A stretch of 64,000 nt of DNA, taken from Aralia elata (lineage: Eukaryota > Streptophyta > Magnoliopsida > Apiales > Araliaceae). The stretch covers positions 39,078,695 through 39,142,694 of the forward strand of contig CM068380.1 in assembly GCA_034770075.1 (NCBI GenBank). The letters are read 5' to 3'. The notes beneath the pieces are model-generated. The model did not search any database and was not told the origin of the DNA. It saw only the letters and a program-made list of their open reading frames with translations. Below are positions 1 through 12,668 of this stretch, piece after piece (positions within the stretch are counted from its first letter, which is position 1; every line of letters starts with the position of its first letter). A program made the translations under genes and the position numbers.

Positions 1-514
1 AATTACAAAGACATAAAAGCTACCACCCATGCTATGTTTTGGAATTGGACCTACCAAATCCATATGTAATAATTCAAAAGGTCTTAATGAGGACTTCATG
101 AACTTAACTTTATGAGATGTATGCATCTGTTTTCCTATTTCATATGCTTCACATGTGTGGTCTTTTATGAACTTCAGTCTTGGAAGTGCATGAACATGTT
201 CTTTGGATGATATATTTTTAACTAGTTTCATGTTAATATGACCAAGTCTACAATATTATAACCAAGGATCATCATACATGGTACATAAAATACACATCAT
301 CTTGATAGACATAAATGTTTAAATCACACATATACACATTGTTTTCTCCTGGCCAGTAGAGAACTAACTTACCAGATTGATCAAATATAGAGCAATATGT
401 AGGACTAAAAGTTACCTTAAGGCAGCTATCACATAACTAGCTAATGCATAGAAGATTATACCTGAGTTTAGTAACTAGTTGCACTTCTGATATTGTAATG
501 TGTTTGTTTCTAAC
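1..514 (-). mobile_element. Ty1/copia fragment: GAG-pre-integrase and integrase start
   Basis: The reverse strand, with a few frame breaks, translates to a copia GAG-pre-integrase region (SPTYCSIFDQSGKLVLYWPG, then a CRLGHIN-like histidine motif) followed by the integrase zinc region and its hallmark LLHMDLVGPIPKHSMGGS near the left edge. It continues past base 1. It is the downstream part of the copia element whose protease lies at 14011-14613 and gag at 16919-17930. The Athila element inserted between the pre-integrase and protease parts, duplicating ACCTC (515-519 and 14006-14010). There is no open frame of useful length, so it is an old dead copy. The copia lineage is not resolved; a SIRE/Maximus-type element is possible. 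Confidence 0.8.
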
Positions 515-519
515 ACCTC

Positions 520-1831
520 TGTTGCCTAATTTCTAAATAGCACTTAACACGCAAGTATACGCGTTCGTTTATAATATTCAGCAAGCAAGGATATCGTTCC
601 CACGAGGAAATAACTTAATATCTATCAATTACCAAAAATAATTTAATTAATCCTATTTAATTTCCGATTCTTGATTTTAAGTTGAAAAATGGAAAATGAC
701 TAAAATTAACTAATAGATAATGTTAACAAGAGTAATCACAAATTTAATGAGTTAAGATTACAACTTCCCTTGGTATTTCATTTAAATCAATTTACTGACT
801 ATTTAATACAGATAGTTAATATGAATCAATAACCAAGAACTCTTCCCCGAATTCACGCACTTCTTCCGAATGATACGTGACTCAATCCACATAAATCTAA
901 CAATTAAGCAATAGAATTATAAGGAACACCCTAACCAATTAATTCACTATATTCCTATGTGAATCAACTTAATTAGGGTTTTCAGCTCAAACTCTTTCAG
1001 TGGTTACAAAAGACATGCAGGTATATTCCTATCCTACATTCTAATCATATTAATCCTATTCAGATTATATGAACATATGCTATTAAATCCAGATCTAAAT
1101 CTATATTCCATTTTCTAATTTTATATAGATTATCCCAATAACTGTTGGCCAAGCAATTATTCAACAAGCACAAAGATATAATAATTGATTCAATGAAAAC
1201 TAACTTATATTAAATAAGAAGCATCAATTTAAAATTCATACCAAGTTCCGTTGCAATCTTAATTGGAAATTAGTTCATAACAATGAAAGAAAACATCATC
1301 CAGATCATAAAGTTAAACATCCCAATTAATTACAAGAATCAAAGATTTAGAAGAGAATAGAAGAAACTGTATAGTTGCTCCTAATATTCTTCTTGATCTC
1401 CAACCCTTGCAATCTTTCTTCGTGTTCTCCTCTTTTTGTCTCTGCAAAAAACTCTTGTTATGTACTGTTCTGAAGTCTTTTCCTCTTTTTATCAATCAAA
1501 AAACCCTTATTCCTTTTTCTGATCGGCTTCAAATTCCATTCCAGCCAACCAAAATTGGACAACTTCATAGCATGGGCGTACGTACGCCGCTTTTGTGAAG
1601 GAACTGGGCGTACGTATGCCGGGTATAGCCACAGAAATTACAAAAATGCCATTCTAATGATTTTAAATGATTTTTTAATTCTTTTCTTTTCCAAAATAAC
1701 ATACGCGTCCCTCCTGACCCATCCTGCAATAAATAACATAGAAACAAGTCAATTTATCCTAAAAACACTTAAAGACAACAATAATTAAGCTTTACAAATA
1801 CCTAATTCGTAGGTATAAAACCCACTTATCA
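520..1831 (-). repeat. Athila 3' LTR
   Basis: Starts TGTTGCCTAATTTC and ends CCCACTTATCA on the plus strand; matches 12694-14005 along its whole length. A TATA-like ATCTATATAAAA lies on the minus strand at about 1118-1130, which would put the transcript start in the middle of the LTR. Two copies of the palindrome GCGTACGTACGC (one with a mismatch) lie at about 1574-1587 and 1606-1619. Confidence 0.93.
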
Positions 1832-1835
1832 AATA

Positions 1836-1846
1836 CCCCCAAACTT
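1836..1846 (-). promoter_or_regulatory. Polypurine tract of the Athila element
   Basis: On the minus strand AAGTTTGGGGG followed by TATT abuts the 3' LTR, the position and composition expected of the primer for plus-strand DNA synthesis. The same 11-mer recurs at 2519-2529, 2975-2985 and 4396-4406. Confidence 0.85.
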
Positions 1847-2987
1847 AACTAATTGCTTGTCCCTAAGCAATGCAATGATATAAAATGCAACCTAACTACA
1901 ATGCCTACGAATCAAACAACTAAACAACATAGCATTCAACATTAAGCCTCAAATAACCACATAACAACCATCTAGAATATCCAACCAATGTAAAGTCCTC
2001 AACTTTATCTGATTAGCCAAGCTACACTGGTCATCATCCATGTTGTGTGTGTGAATCAACTATTTTAATCAATCACAACCCAAATCACTCATATAGTCCA
2101 CATCTTAGAAAGAAACTCCATTTGTACTCTACTATACAATCAGCTAACCAACTAATCCGACTCATGAAAGCAATCACTAAGCACAAGGGGTACTACCACA
2201 TATTTTTCTACTAGGCGAGTGTGTTTTACCCTCCATCTCACTTTTAAACTCGACGTGTGCAATGTCTGGTTTCCTTAGGCTTTTCCAAGCTACCCATGTA
2301 TCGAGCTTTCAACCAGTGACTCCCAAACCAGTTGGTTTTAGGGCACTAGGTGTTAAAACACCCCTACGGATCTAATAACCCAAGCAGCAATGGCCACGAA
2401 ACCAAACTAGTCAAGTTAGATAATATAAATATATATATATATATATATATATTTTATATTTTTAATTTTTTAATTTTAATTTAAATTTTTTTTTAAAAGA
2501 AATTCTATATAAGCTACTCCCCCAAACTTATTTTCTTGCTCACTATGTGCCTTCATAGATGGTTTACTGATTTTATTACCCTTTTGTCCCGAACTTCTCA
2601 CCAGACGTAGATTATAAGAAGATTTAAATCAAATTGATCAAATAATCAACTATGTGCTTTCCTTTCTAACATGAATTTCAGACCAGCCTAACAGACTTCA
2701 CCAGTCAAGGCATAACTCTACAATAGCCTTCAATCCTTTTCAAGGTTCAACTATCACTCCATTCTTATCATTGGCCAGAATTAGACACTAAATCATTTAT
2801 TGCTTGATTCATGCAACTACATGCATAACACAACCTAAAATGAGATGCAACTATCATGCAACATGTATACTATGATAAAACATGCCTAATTAACATGAAA
2901 TGAGCTCAATGATGCTAAACACACATGATTCTATTCTATTTGCACATGATATTAACTTTTTAAGACACACTACACCCCCAAACTTGG
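1847..2987. other. Non-coding 3' internal region of the Athila element
   Basis: Lies between the extra ORF and the polypurine tract. No supportable ORF. It holds a short (TA)n run and an A/T-homopolymer stretch at about 2424-2500, and two extra copies of the polypurine 11-mer. This is typical of the long 3' untranslated region of Athila elements. Confidence 0.7.
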
Positions 2988-4267
2988 CTAACACAATGTC
3001 CTCATTGTATAACATAAAGAAATTAGAAACTGAGGACTTCCCTGATCAATGCATGAATTGCCGCCATCATCTTCTGTGTTATCGTCTTCATCTGCCTCAT
3101 CCTCCTCATCCTCCAAATCTGAAGGCGGGTACATTTGTAAAGGTTGTGGAGTAGGAAATTGAACAGGTACTGCAGATGGATTCAGCCTAGCCATCATGTC
3201 TACCAATGCGGTATTGAAATCAACGTTGTATTAGTACATCACAGCTTGGCGTTTTGCAATACGGTGATTCTGGCGATCCATCCTGTTAATAGCATACTCC
3301 AGTCGCTCCACAGCCAGATCAGTCCTTCGAGAATTATGCTGAGAGTCACGTCGCAGCTCGTCAACGATGTCGGATGGGAGGACGGGAATCGCAGGCTCAT
3401 CTGCCCCCTGAGTTGTAGGCTCATTTGGTATAATATAGCCCAGACCTTTCGAATGAGATTCCCCCCAGACCATACCTTAAATCTGGCTATCACAGAGTGG
3501 TCTATTGGTGACATTGGAGGATGTAGAACTTCATCATTATCCCATTACACCCCTGCTCATTTGCATAGATTAGTAATTAATGAAGGATGAGTCAAGCCAC
3601 TAGATATGCCCCCTTCCAGAACCTTTATAATAGATGCATTTATAATCTCACCCACATCCACCATTTTTCCTAGTGCGATACAGTATAAAAGAGCAGCTCG
3701 TTCCTTTGTCACATCCGTTTTATGGCGAGTTGGCATCAATTTAGCACATATAAACCCATACCAGGCCTTTCCATAACGATTGAGCTTAGTACTTGGAAAA
3801 TTAATGGCCTCTTGTGTTGCCGTAGCTTTCCACTTTGTACCTGGTTCACACAATTTAAGAATAATTTCACTATAATCCAACTCTTCCGTAATGTACTCCA
3901 TATATTCTGAATCACGTATTTTCGGTACCACATAGTATGCATTGAGTGCTTTCTGTCCCACATTGATCCATTTGCCTCTAACCATAACTGAATTACCCTT
4001 AGCCTCTGTTGCATTTGCATAAAATTCTTTTACTACATTGACAACTGCTAGTTTTGGTTGACTTGTGAAGTATTGCCAATTCTTATCCTGTATCATGTGC
4101 GCAATATCCCCGTCTTGAGGATCAGGTGTTAAACCGCATTCTGGAATCAAATTCTTGCTGATAAGTTGTTGATGGTAACGCTGAGAAGCATTAAAACTCA
4201 CAAATCTTTTCTTATCAAAAGACTTCGATGAGAACGACCCTTCCACCTTTCTCCTTTTAGATGACAT
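2988..4267 (-). pseudogene. Athila extra 3' ORF ('env-like' position; plant transposon protein domain)
   Basis: The reverse strand is open for about 237 codons from the ATG at 4267 (MSSKRRKVEGS, a basic start) to 3557. It carries the blocks typical of the extra ORF of Athila elements (VVKEFYANATEAKGN, VRGKWINV, YCIALGKMVDVGEII). Past the stop at 3557 similarity continues in shifted frames through 3514-3231 to an acidic tail at about 3100-3025 rich in D and E (EDEEDEADEDDNTEDD). The family is often called env-like because of its place after pol. I see no signal peptide or convincing membrane segment, so an envelope role is not supported here. One or two frameshifts in the C-terminal half make it a pseudogene. 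Confidence 0.7.
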
Positions 4268-4841
4268 TCTCAAGTATGGAGGGTACAAAATGGCAGGCCA
4301 AAACCAAGTAAAATCAGCTGAAGATGCAAAACAGTTGGTTGGGGCAATACATCAAACACTGGGTGGGCACTATTTAAATCCCTCTTTTTTGAATTCCCCC
4401 AAACTTGGGTCAACCAAAATCCTTCAAGTATTAGTGTACAAATGAACCCAACAAACCCAATTGAGCCAACACTAACTCAATTGGGCAACCAATTGAACAA
4501 ATATCCCAACCTCCACAATGGATGAAAATAATCACACTAAATATTACGCTTTTCTAATCAAAATTGACCCGTATACTCACTTGAATTTTTTGGTCGAGCA
4601 CTTTGTTCGGTTGAAGATTTCCCCAATTGTGGTTGATGTAGCTGTACGGATTGGATACTCGTTTTGATGAAGATCCCGTGCTAAACCTCCGAACTTAGAT
4701 GCTCAACGCAATTATTGATTGGAATCTTATGGGTATCTGAAAAGAGGAAGGAGAGTGTTAGATGATATTGTTTAGGTTTATGAATGAAGCATGTACTTGA
4801 AGTCCCGATCTGCTTTTTTTTTTCTTTTTTTTTATACTCAA

Positions 4842-5025
4842 GCGTACGTACGCTTCGTTTTGGCCTAGATTGGGCGTACGTACGCTGGTTCTTTGGCTGC
4901 TCCTTCTGCTGCTTGGGCGTACGTACGTGGGACTTTGGCTTGGCTTGGGCGTAATTACGCCGGGACTTATGTTGTGGGGGCGTACGTACATTGGTCTTTG
5001 GCTTGGTTTGGGCGTACGTACGCCG
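4842..5025. repeat. Cluster of GCGTACGTACGC palindromes
   Basis: Six copies, four of them imperfect or truncated, of a 12-bp palindrome (often GGGCGTACGTACGCCGG) at about 4842, 4872, 4915, 4948, 4976 and 5010, each followed by a CTTTGGCTTGG-like spacer. The same motif occurs twice in each Athila LTR. The core contains two overlapping GTAC units. Confidence 0.8.
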
Positions 5026-5155
5026 GCTTCCTATTTTGCCAATCCTAAAACCAAATAAAAAGAAATAATAAGAAATTCAACTACTTAAAGCGAATATTTT
5101 TTTTAAGTGAACAGAAAACGTTAAATAACTATCCTACTAAAAGCAACTAGATTAA

Positions 5156-7217
5156 TGATGAGTGTGTTTTATACACACAATTTGGGTACTTTTCACCTTG
5201 ATAAATTGCAAGTCTTTAGGTAGTTTATATAGTTTTTATGTATTTTTATCTTATTTTTACATAAATTAGTTTTTAGTTACTTTTACATGCTTTATGTTGC
5301 TTTGATGCATTTTTATTATGTTTGTAGGAATTGAAATAAAGACCGCTCGGATCGTTGTTGGGATTGACTCATTGTCCGTGCCTGGACGTCTGTGCCCGAA
5401 TGGTTATATGATGGATTGTGGTGATTGGCGACGCCCGGTGCTTAATTTGACAATATTTGGTAGTTGGGCGTGAGCGGCGTCGGATGGCGTGCACGGCGTG
5501 CGGCATTGGCCAAGCCACTTGGGCAAGCCCGTGCTTGGATTTCCGTGCCCGGAGGTTGTGACGATGAAAATTTATGTTTGGCGACGCTTGGGGCTTAATT
5601 TGATGACATATGGAAGTTGGGCGTGCACGGCGTTGGATCGCGTGCACGGCGTCGGGCGGCGTGGCGCACGGCGTTGGCGCTGGGCGCTGACACTCGGCAG
5701 GCACCGGCGTGCGGGCGCACGCCTGGGGCGTGCGCGCATGGCTCGGCAGCCTCGGCAGCAATTGGCTCGGCAGGCAGGTGGGGCGGCATGCAGGCGCCAG
5801 CGTGCGGGCGCACGCCTGGGGCGCGCGGGCGCGCGCCCTTGGCTCGGCAGCCTCGGCAGCGCAGCAGAGCGGCATGCAGGCGCCAGCGTGCGGGCGCACG
5901 CCTGGGGCGCGCGGGCGCGCGCGCATGGCTCGGCAGCCTCGGCAGCGCCATGGGCGGCATGCAGGCGCTTGGGCGCGGGCGCACGCCTGGGCGTGCGGGC
6001 GCACGCCGCCGTGCTGAGTGCGATCTGACACAGCCATAGTGCGATCTGAGCTCCATTTTGTCCGATTTTGGCTAGGGTTTCTTGATGAAGACTATATATA
6101 ATCTCTTCCTAGCTACATATCAGATATCTAGAGAGAGGGAGGCTACAAAATACATCAGCCAACAGTGCTCAAGGCTGCAAATCAAGCTGAATCAAGCCAA
6201 AAGCCAAGGAACTCAGTCAAGAAGAATTGCAAAGCCAAGGAGGAGAGCTAGAAATCTACAGCAACCAAAGGAACACCAGCTGAATAGCTTCAAAAGTGGT
6301 TTCATTTCTAGTTTTCCATCTCCTTTGTAATTCGAATTTGACAATGTATCAATTAAAAATGATGTTTATTGTAGCTATCATGAACTGACCTTCTATTCTA
6401 AGATTGTAATGGAACCCAACACTTAATTTGAATTGAATTCTCTCTCTATTGATTTTAGTTATGCATTTGTGAATTGATTGTCATAACCTTTGCTTCTAGA
6501 TTAATTGCTTGGCCCGTAATTACCGTGGGAACCTATATGAACTTGACGAACGGATTATAGGTTAAGACCTAGTTATGATAACATGCGAGAGTATAGATTG
6601 TTGTGGGTTATTAATTGGATTAAGTGACGTGTGTCTTATTAATTATCTGCAATAATAGGTATCTTGATAGTAGTTGGGATATATATATACCTAATTACCG
6701 CATGCAACCTATTGAGAATCTAGTCTTAGTGAAAGTTGGTAATTAAAGGGAGGATTAATTAGATTTGGTGACACGTGTCTATAAATCATTCTTGAAATTA
6801 GTCTCTTGATAGTGTATAGGATAGACATATACCTATGCACCGCTTAGGAAGATTCGTGATTGACCATCGACAGAGGCTCTTATGTAGTTTTGATTTCTCG
6901 GTTGTCAATTCGTAGGCTATAATTGATTGAAAAGAGAGAGTTAGGAGATTCAAAGGACGTGTTGGGGGAAATTGCAATCTTATACCTTTCTATCTTGATA
7001 CTTTACCGCGTTTTATTCATCACTCGACTTGTGAACTCAAACAATCAACAAACAATCAAAACCTTTATCGTTTAAATTAGATCAAATTGATTTATAATTG
7101 AGACTTGGTTATTATTTGTCACAATTCCCTGTGGGTTCGACTCTTATCTTATCATATATTACTTGTGGGTCGTGTATACTTGCACGTGTGTGTTATCGAT
7201 TGCGAAATTGACCAACA
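5156..7217 (+). mobile_element. Solo LTR (2.06 kb) of a Ty3/gypsy element inserted in Athila
   Basis: Begins TGATGAGTGTG and ends ATTGACCAACA, with a perfect ATTAA target duplication at 5151-5155 and 7218-7222. A TATA box (ACTATATATAATC) at about 6091-6102 and an R/U5-like 3' end with CCCTGTGGGTTCGACTC and CGTGTATACTTGCACG set the plus orientation. Starts of the TGATGAG...ATACAC type are known from Athila/Tat LTRs. No PBS, PPT or second LTR is present, so it is the product of LTR-LTR recombination. It carries a strongly GC-rich tandem array in U3. Confidence 0.88.
5698..6040 (+). repeat. GC-rich tandem repeat (about 86-bp unit, about 4 copies)
   Basis: Units restart at about 5698, 5785, 5871 and 5956, each with GCGTGCGGGCGCACGCCTGG followed by GGCTCGGCAGCCTCGGCAGC. 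A looser two-copy repeat of period 153 bp (GGCGACGC...GCTTAATTTGA) precedes it at 5427 and 5580. It lies in the U3 part of the solo LTR just upstream of its TATA box. Long overlapping ORFs here are by-products of GC richness. Confidence 0.85.
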
Positions 7218-7312
7218 ATTAACTAAAAATAAACGGAATTAATTGCAAATCCGGGTTGCCTCCCAGCTAGCGCTTAGTTTAACGTCCTCAGTCCGACTTT
7301 GTTTGTTCTGTT

Positions 7313-10300
7313 CTAATCAGCAAGGCTAACAGATGACTTTTCACGATCGATGTGACCTCCATAGTAGTGTTTCAACCTCTGACCGTTGACTTGAAAATAC
7401 GTTTCGACTCCGGCTCTTCAACTTCCACAGCTCCATGATGAAAAACCTTGATAATAGTGAATGGACCAGACCATTGTGATCTAAGCTTTCCTGGGAAGAG
7501 TTTTAACCTCGAGTTGTATAGCAACACAGTTTGCCCTGATTCAAACTTCCTGTCTATGATTTTCCCATCATGCCATTTCTTGACCTTCTCCTTGTACAAC
7601 TTGGCATTCTCGTACGATTGAAGTCTGAATTCGTCCATTTGGTTCAATTGCAAGAGGCGCTTTTCTCCCGCCGTAGCCATATCAAAATTTAACTTACGGA
7701 TAGCCTAATAAGCATTATGTTCCAATTCTACTGGAAGATGGCATGCTTTCCCATATACCAACCTGTATGGTGACATCCCTATCGGTGATTTATAAGCTGT
7801 CTGATATGCACGTAATACATCATCCAACTTGCTTGCCCAATCCTTCCGGCTAGGGTTCACTACCTTCTCAAGGATTCGTTTAACTTCACGATTTAATACC
7901 TCGGCCTGGCCGCTAGTCTGTGGATGGTAAGCAGTTGCTATCTTATGATTGACTACATATTTAGCAAGAATAGCTGAAAACTGCTTATTACAAAAATACG
8001 TGCCTTCGTCACTAATGATTGCACGAGGAATTCCAAATCTAGAGAAGATATACTTGCAAATGAACTTCACCACTACTTTGGCATCGTTAGTAGGTGATGC
8101 TACAGCTTCCACCCACTTTGAGACATAATCCACTGCCCGTAGTATGTAAGAATTGCTATAAGATGAGGGGAAGGGCCCCATGAAGTCGATACCCCACATG
8201 TCAAATAATTCAACCTCTAGAATCGTGTTAAGTGGCATTTCGTGTCTCTTTGATATGTTGCCAACTCTTTGGCATCTGTCACATTTCAACACGAACATAT
8301 GGGCATCCTTAAAAAGTGTCGGCCAGTTGAATCCACATTGTAATACCTTGGCTGCTATTCTTTCTCCCCCGAAATGTCCGCCATAGTCAGATGCATGACA
8401 ATGGTGTAGGATACTCTCCATTTCATCTTTGGGAACACACTTTCTTATTAATTGATCTGCACACTGCTTGAATAAGAACGGCTCATCCCATAGGTAGTGC
8501 TTCATATCATGTAGAAATTTCTTTTTCTGCTGACTTGTCAAATCCGGTGGCAACACCTTACCCACAATGAAATTTACAAAATCTGCATACCATGCTGTCT
8601 TCAACTGTACTGCAAAGAATTGCTCATCCGGAAAAGTCTCGTTGATCATTGTTTTATCATCCTTATTCAACTCTGAATTATCTAACCGTGATAAATGATT
8701 AGCAACCTGATTTTCTGTACCTTTCCGATCCCGGATCTCCAAATCAAACTCTTGCAGCAATAGTATCCAGCGAATCAATCTTAGCTTGGCGTCCTTCTTA
8801 GATATCAGATATTTAATAGCCGAGTGATCTGTGAACACAATCACCTTGGTCCCAATCAGATACGAATGAAATTTATCAAAGGCATAAACAACTGCCAATA
8901 GCTCCTCCGTGGTTGTATAGTTTAGCTGAGCATCCGATAATGTCTTGCTAGCATAATAAATGGCATGAAAAGTCTTATCTTTACGTTGGCCGAGAACCGC
9001 GCCAATCACAAAGTCGCTAGCATCGCACATTAATTCAAAAGGACTACTCCAATCTGGTACTACTATGACAGGTGCAGTAATTAGCTTTTGCTTCAACACT
9101 TCAAAGGCTTCATGGCATGCCTTATCAAAATTAAACGGAACATCCTTCTCCAATAGACTACACAGTGGCTTTGTGATTTTAGAGAAGTCTTTTATAAATC
9201 TTCTATAAAACCCTGCATGTCCCAAAAAACTCCGAATACCCTTAACTGAAGATGGAGGAGGAAGGGTCTCAATGGTTTTAAGCTTTGCTCTGTCTACCTC
9301 GATTCCTTTTATAAAACCTTTATGACCCAAAATTATCCCTTCTTGGACCATAAAATGGCATTTTTCCCAATTCAAGATCAAGTTTGTCTCCATATACCTT
9401 TTGAGAACGAGAGTGAGATTGTCCAGACAATGATCAAATGAATTTCCAAAAACTGAGAAATCGTCCATAAATACCTCGAGGTTATACTCTACCATATCAG
9501 AAAAGATGGCCATCATACACCGTTGAAACGTCGCAGGAGCATTGCACAACCCAAAAAACATTCTTCGGAAAGCAAACGTGCCATAAGGGCATGTAAATGT
9601 CGTTTTTTCCTGATCTTCGGGTGCTATGGCTATCTGATTGTAACCTGAGTAACCGTCCAAAAGGCAGTAATACCAGTGTCCTGCAAGCCTGTCCAACATC
9701 TGATCAATAAATGGTAAAGGAAAATGGTCTTTCCGAATGGCCTTGTTCAACTTCCTATAGTCCATACAGACTAGCCAACCCGTGACTGTTCGAGCAGGGA
9801 TCAATTAATTATTCTCGTTCGCCACTGCTGTCATCCCCCCTTTCTTTGGCACACATTGAACGGGACTCACCCATGAGCTATCAGATATAGGATAAATAAT
9901 CCCTGCATCTAACCAATTTAGGATTTCCTTTCTTACTACCTCTTTCATAATGGGGTTAAGTCTTCTTTGCTGCTCAACAATTGGTTTTGCTTCCTCTTCC
10001 AGCAGGATCTTATGCATATAAATTAATGGGCTTATTCCTTTGATATCTGCAAGAGTCCACCCAAGAGCTGTTTTGTATTGCCTCAGTACCCTTAACAATT
10101 TTTCCTCCTGAACTGCATCCAATGAAGCAGAAATTATGACTGGCAAAGTAGAAGACGACCCCAGATATGCATACCGAAGATGGTTAGGCAGTGGCTTGAG
10201 TTCTAAGATCGGTGGTTCTTCTAATGACAGTTTGACCTTATCTGTTGACTTTCCCAAATGTTCCAAGGGTTCAAACTTTGGCCTGACTTGTGTAAACTTT

Positions 10301-10995
10301 GGAGCTGAATCTAACATCTGGGCCAATTCTAACACAACTAAGTCTTCAGACAAGTTTTCATTCACCAGTGTTGCTTCTAGAGGATCCTTATTCACTGCTT
10401 TGATAAATGCTTCCTTACTCGATCCCTCAATCAAGTTAACCCTGAAGCATTCTTCCTCTTCCTTCGAAAATTTCATAACCTTGAACACGTTAAAAGTTAC
10501 CTCTTCATCTTGGACCCTCATTGTTAACTCTCCCTTCTGTACATCAATTATTGTCCTCCCAGTAGCTAAAAACGGGCGCCCAAGGATAATTGGTATGTTA
10601 CTATCTTCCTCAAAATCAAGGACTATGAAATTCACAAGGAATACAAATTTATCTACCTTTACTAGTACATCTTCCACTATTCCCTTCGGATAGGTAAGAG
10701 ATCTATCGGCAAGCTGCAGAGTGACATTTATTGGTGTAGCTTCCTTTAACCTAAGCTATTGATAAACTGATAGTGGCATAAGGTTGATACTAGCCCTTAA
10801 ATCACACAGACATCGGCTAAAAAATTGAGTTCCAATTGTGCACAAAATGGTGAGGCTACTTGGATCCTTCAACTTTGGTGGCAACTTCCTTTGTAGAATG
10901 GCACTACATTCCTCCGTCAATGCTACCGTCTCAAACTCCCCTAACTTTCTCTTTCTTGCGAGAATATCTTTCAAGAATTTAGCGTAGCTGGGCAT
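7313..10995 (-). pseudogene. Athila pol: protease, RT, RNase H, integrase (broken)
   Basis: One reading frame of the reverse strand gives, in order: protease (about 10995-10560; DLRASINLM, where the family has DLGAS, then ILGRPFLATG); RT (about 10050-9250; VCMDYRKLN, FMDD catalytic site near 9460); RNase H (about 9080-8700; TDHSAIKYL); integrase zinc region (HHCHASDYGGH ... CDRCQ), catalytic core (MWGIDFMGPF, ISDEGTYF, SGQAEVLNREVKR) and C-terminal domain. Breaks: an in-frame TAG at 10756 after LMPLSVYQ; a TAA at 9805 just before LIPARTVTGW; a TAG at 7705 where the family has W (HNAYWAIRKLNFD-type site); and a 1-nt loss near 7395 that shifts the frame inside the integrase C-terminus. The Gly-to-Arg change next to the protease Asp would also damage that enzyme. 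Confidence 0.9.
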
Positions 10996-10999
10996 TTGT

Positions 11000-12572
11000 T
11001 CTAGAGCATCTGCGAATGGGATGTTAATCTGCAGCTTTTTGAATACTTCTAAAAATTTTGAGAGCTGTCTATCTATCTTCTACTTTTGCAATCTCTGTGG
11101 AAATGGTTGGTGTAACTGGAATCTGCTTTTCTTCCTTTTGTTTTTCCACAACTTTTCCCTCGGATTTGTCTGCTGAATTTCCAACCACTGGTTCTTCTTC
11201 CTTCTCAACACTAGCTTTCTTATGTTCGTCAGAATTTGCAACCAACTCCTTTCCACTCCTTAGTGAAACTGCTTTGCATGTTCATTCCCATCTTTTCTTA
11301 GATTCTTCTCAGTATCACTCGGTAACAACCCTTGAGGTCGGTTGTTCAAAGCACTAGCTATTTGCCCAATCTGGTTTTCAAGATTCTTTATAGCTGCTGA
11401 TTGGTTCTTTGTTGTTACTTCAAATTGAGTCGCCATTCTTGCTAACAACTCTTCCATTTGAGATATTTTATCAGGTTGATGAGGTTGTTGAGCATATTGC
11501 TGCGACTGAAATCCCGGTGGGTATGCTTGTCGTGGAGCTTGATGTTGTTGCTGATTGTTGCTCTAGGAAGGATTTGTGTTATTCCTCCATCCGGAATTGT
11601 AGTTATTTGGATTGCTGCCCTGTTGTCGATTGTAATTGGACACAAATTGTGCTGATTCAGAATTTATCGCACACTGGTCACTCATGTGATTCCCTGCACA
11701 TAGCTCACACATCGTCTCCATTTTCTGAACACTTTGAATTCCAAGTGAATCTATCTTCTTTGTCAGAGCAGAAATTTGAGCTGTAACTTGGGCTGATAAA
11801 GCTATCATTGCATCCACTTCATAAACTCCGGCTGGCTTTAGGTGATTCAATCTTGCAGTTGGCCACTGGTAGTTGTTAGCCGCCATTGTCTCAAGCAACT
11901 GATATGCCTCATCACAATTCTTAGCCATAAGAGCTCCACCTGCTGCAGCATCAATACTTGACCTCACTGTACTATTCAACCCGTTATAAAAGATCTGCAC
12001 TTGCAGCCAATTAGCTACAGCATGGTGTGGGCATACTGAACGAAAAAAGTGATATCAGTCCACATTTTTGCTGTCTTTGCAGGCGGGAAAAACTTTGCGA
12101 GAAACTTCTGAGCTAAGTCATTCCAAGTGGTAATTGAACCTGGCGGAAGTGAATGAAGCCAACTCTTAACTTTATCTCTAAGGGTGAATGGGAACAATCT
12201 GAGTCTTATAACATCTTCTGTCACTCTTTGATATTTGAACATATCATAAATTTCCATGAAACTAACCAAATGATAGTTTGGGTCATCATTTGGCAACCCT
12301 CTAAATTGAACGGAATTCTGAATCATCTGTATTGTTCCAGGTTTTATCTCAAAACTTGCAGCCGTAATAGCAGGCCTCGTGATACTTGACTGAATTTCGG
12401 TAACTTGCGGCATAGCGTAATCCTGCAATAATTTTTGCTCCTGTTCAGCCATTTGATCTTGGTTCTCCATTATTTCTCGTGTTTGTTTAACCCACTTACG
12501 CAACCGCTTTAACCGCTTTTCAATATCGTCCTCGTAGGGTTCAAGCTCTGGCTATTTCGATCGCATTTGCAT
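11000..12572 (-). pseudogene. Athila gag (broken)
   Basis: Starts at an ATG at 12572 (MQMRSK, then an early TAG before PELEPYEDD) and continues with the Athila capsid-type region: FEIKPGTIQMIQNSVQFRGL, DPNYHLVSFMEI, RLRLFPFTLRDKVKSWLHSL, TTWNDLAQKFLAKFFPPAKT. Around 12030-12015 an out-of-frame deletion removes the segment that normally precedes the CPHH motif; downstream the frame is that of pol (VQIFYNGLN). A short knuckle CELCAGNHMSDQC is at about 11690, followed by an NQ-rich stretch and the RPQGLLPSDTEKN block. Gag and pol share a frame, suggesting one polyprotein in the ancestor. Several frame breaks lie between 11650 and 11000. Confidence 0.85.
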
Positions 12573-12668
12573 ACACGAGAAAAATGCGCCTGCAATTAAC
12601 AGAAAAATAATAGTTTAAATTAGGATTAAATCTATTGAATTTAATAATAACAAAATATTAAATTAATT

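Noticed and set aside
3557..4267. True envelope gene
   Set aside because: The place after pol fits, but no signal peptide or membrane anchor is visible; only the Athila extra-ORF similarity is supported.
5369..6056. Long overlapping ORFs on both strands (up to 222 codons)
   Set aside because: They arise from a GC-rich tandem repeat that has few stops in any frame; the products are low-complexity and match no family.
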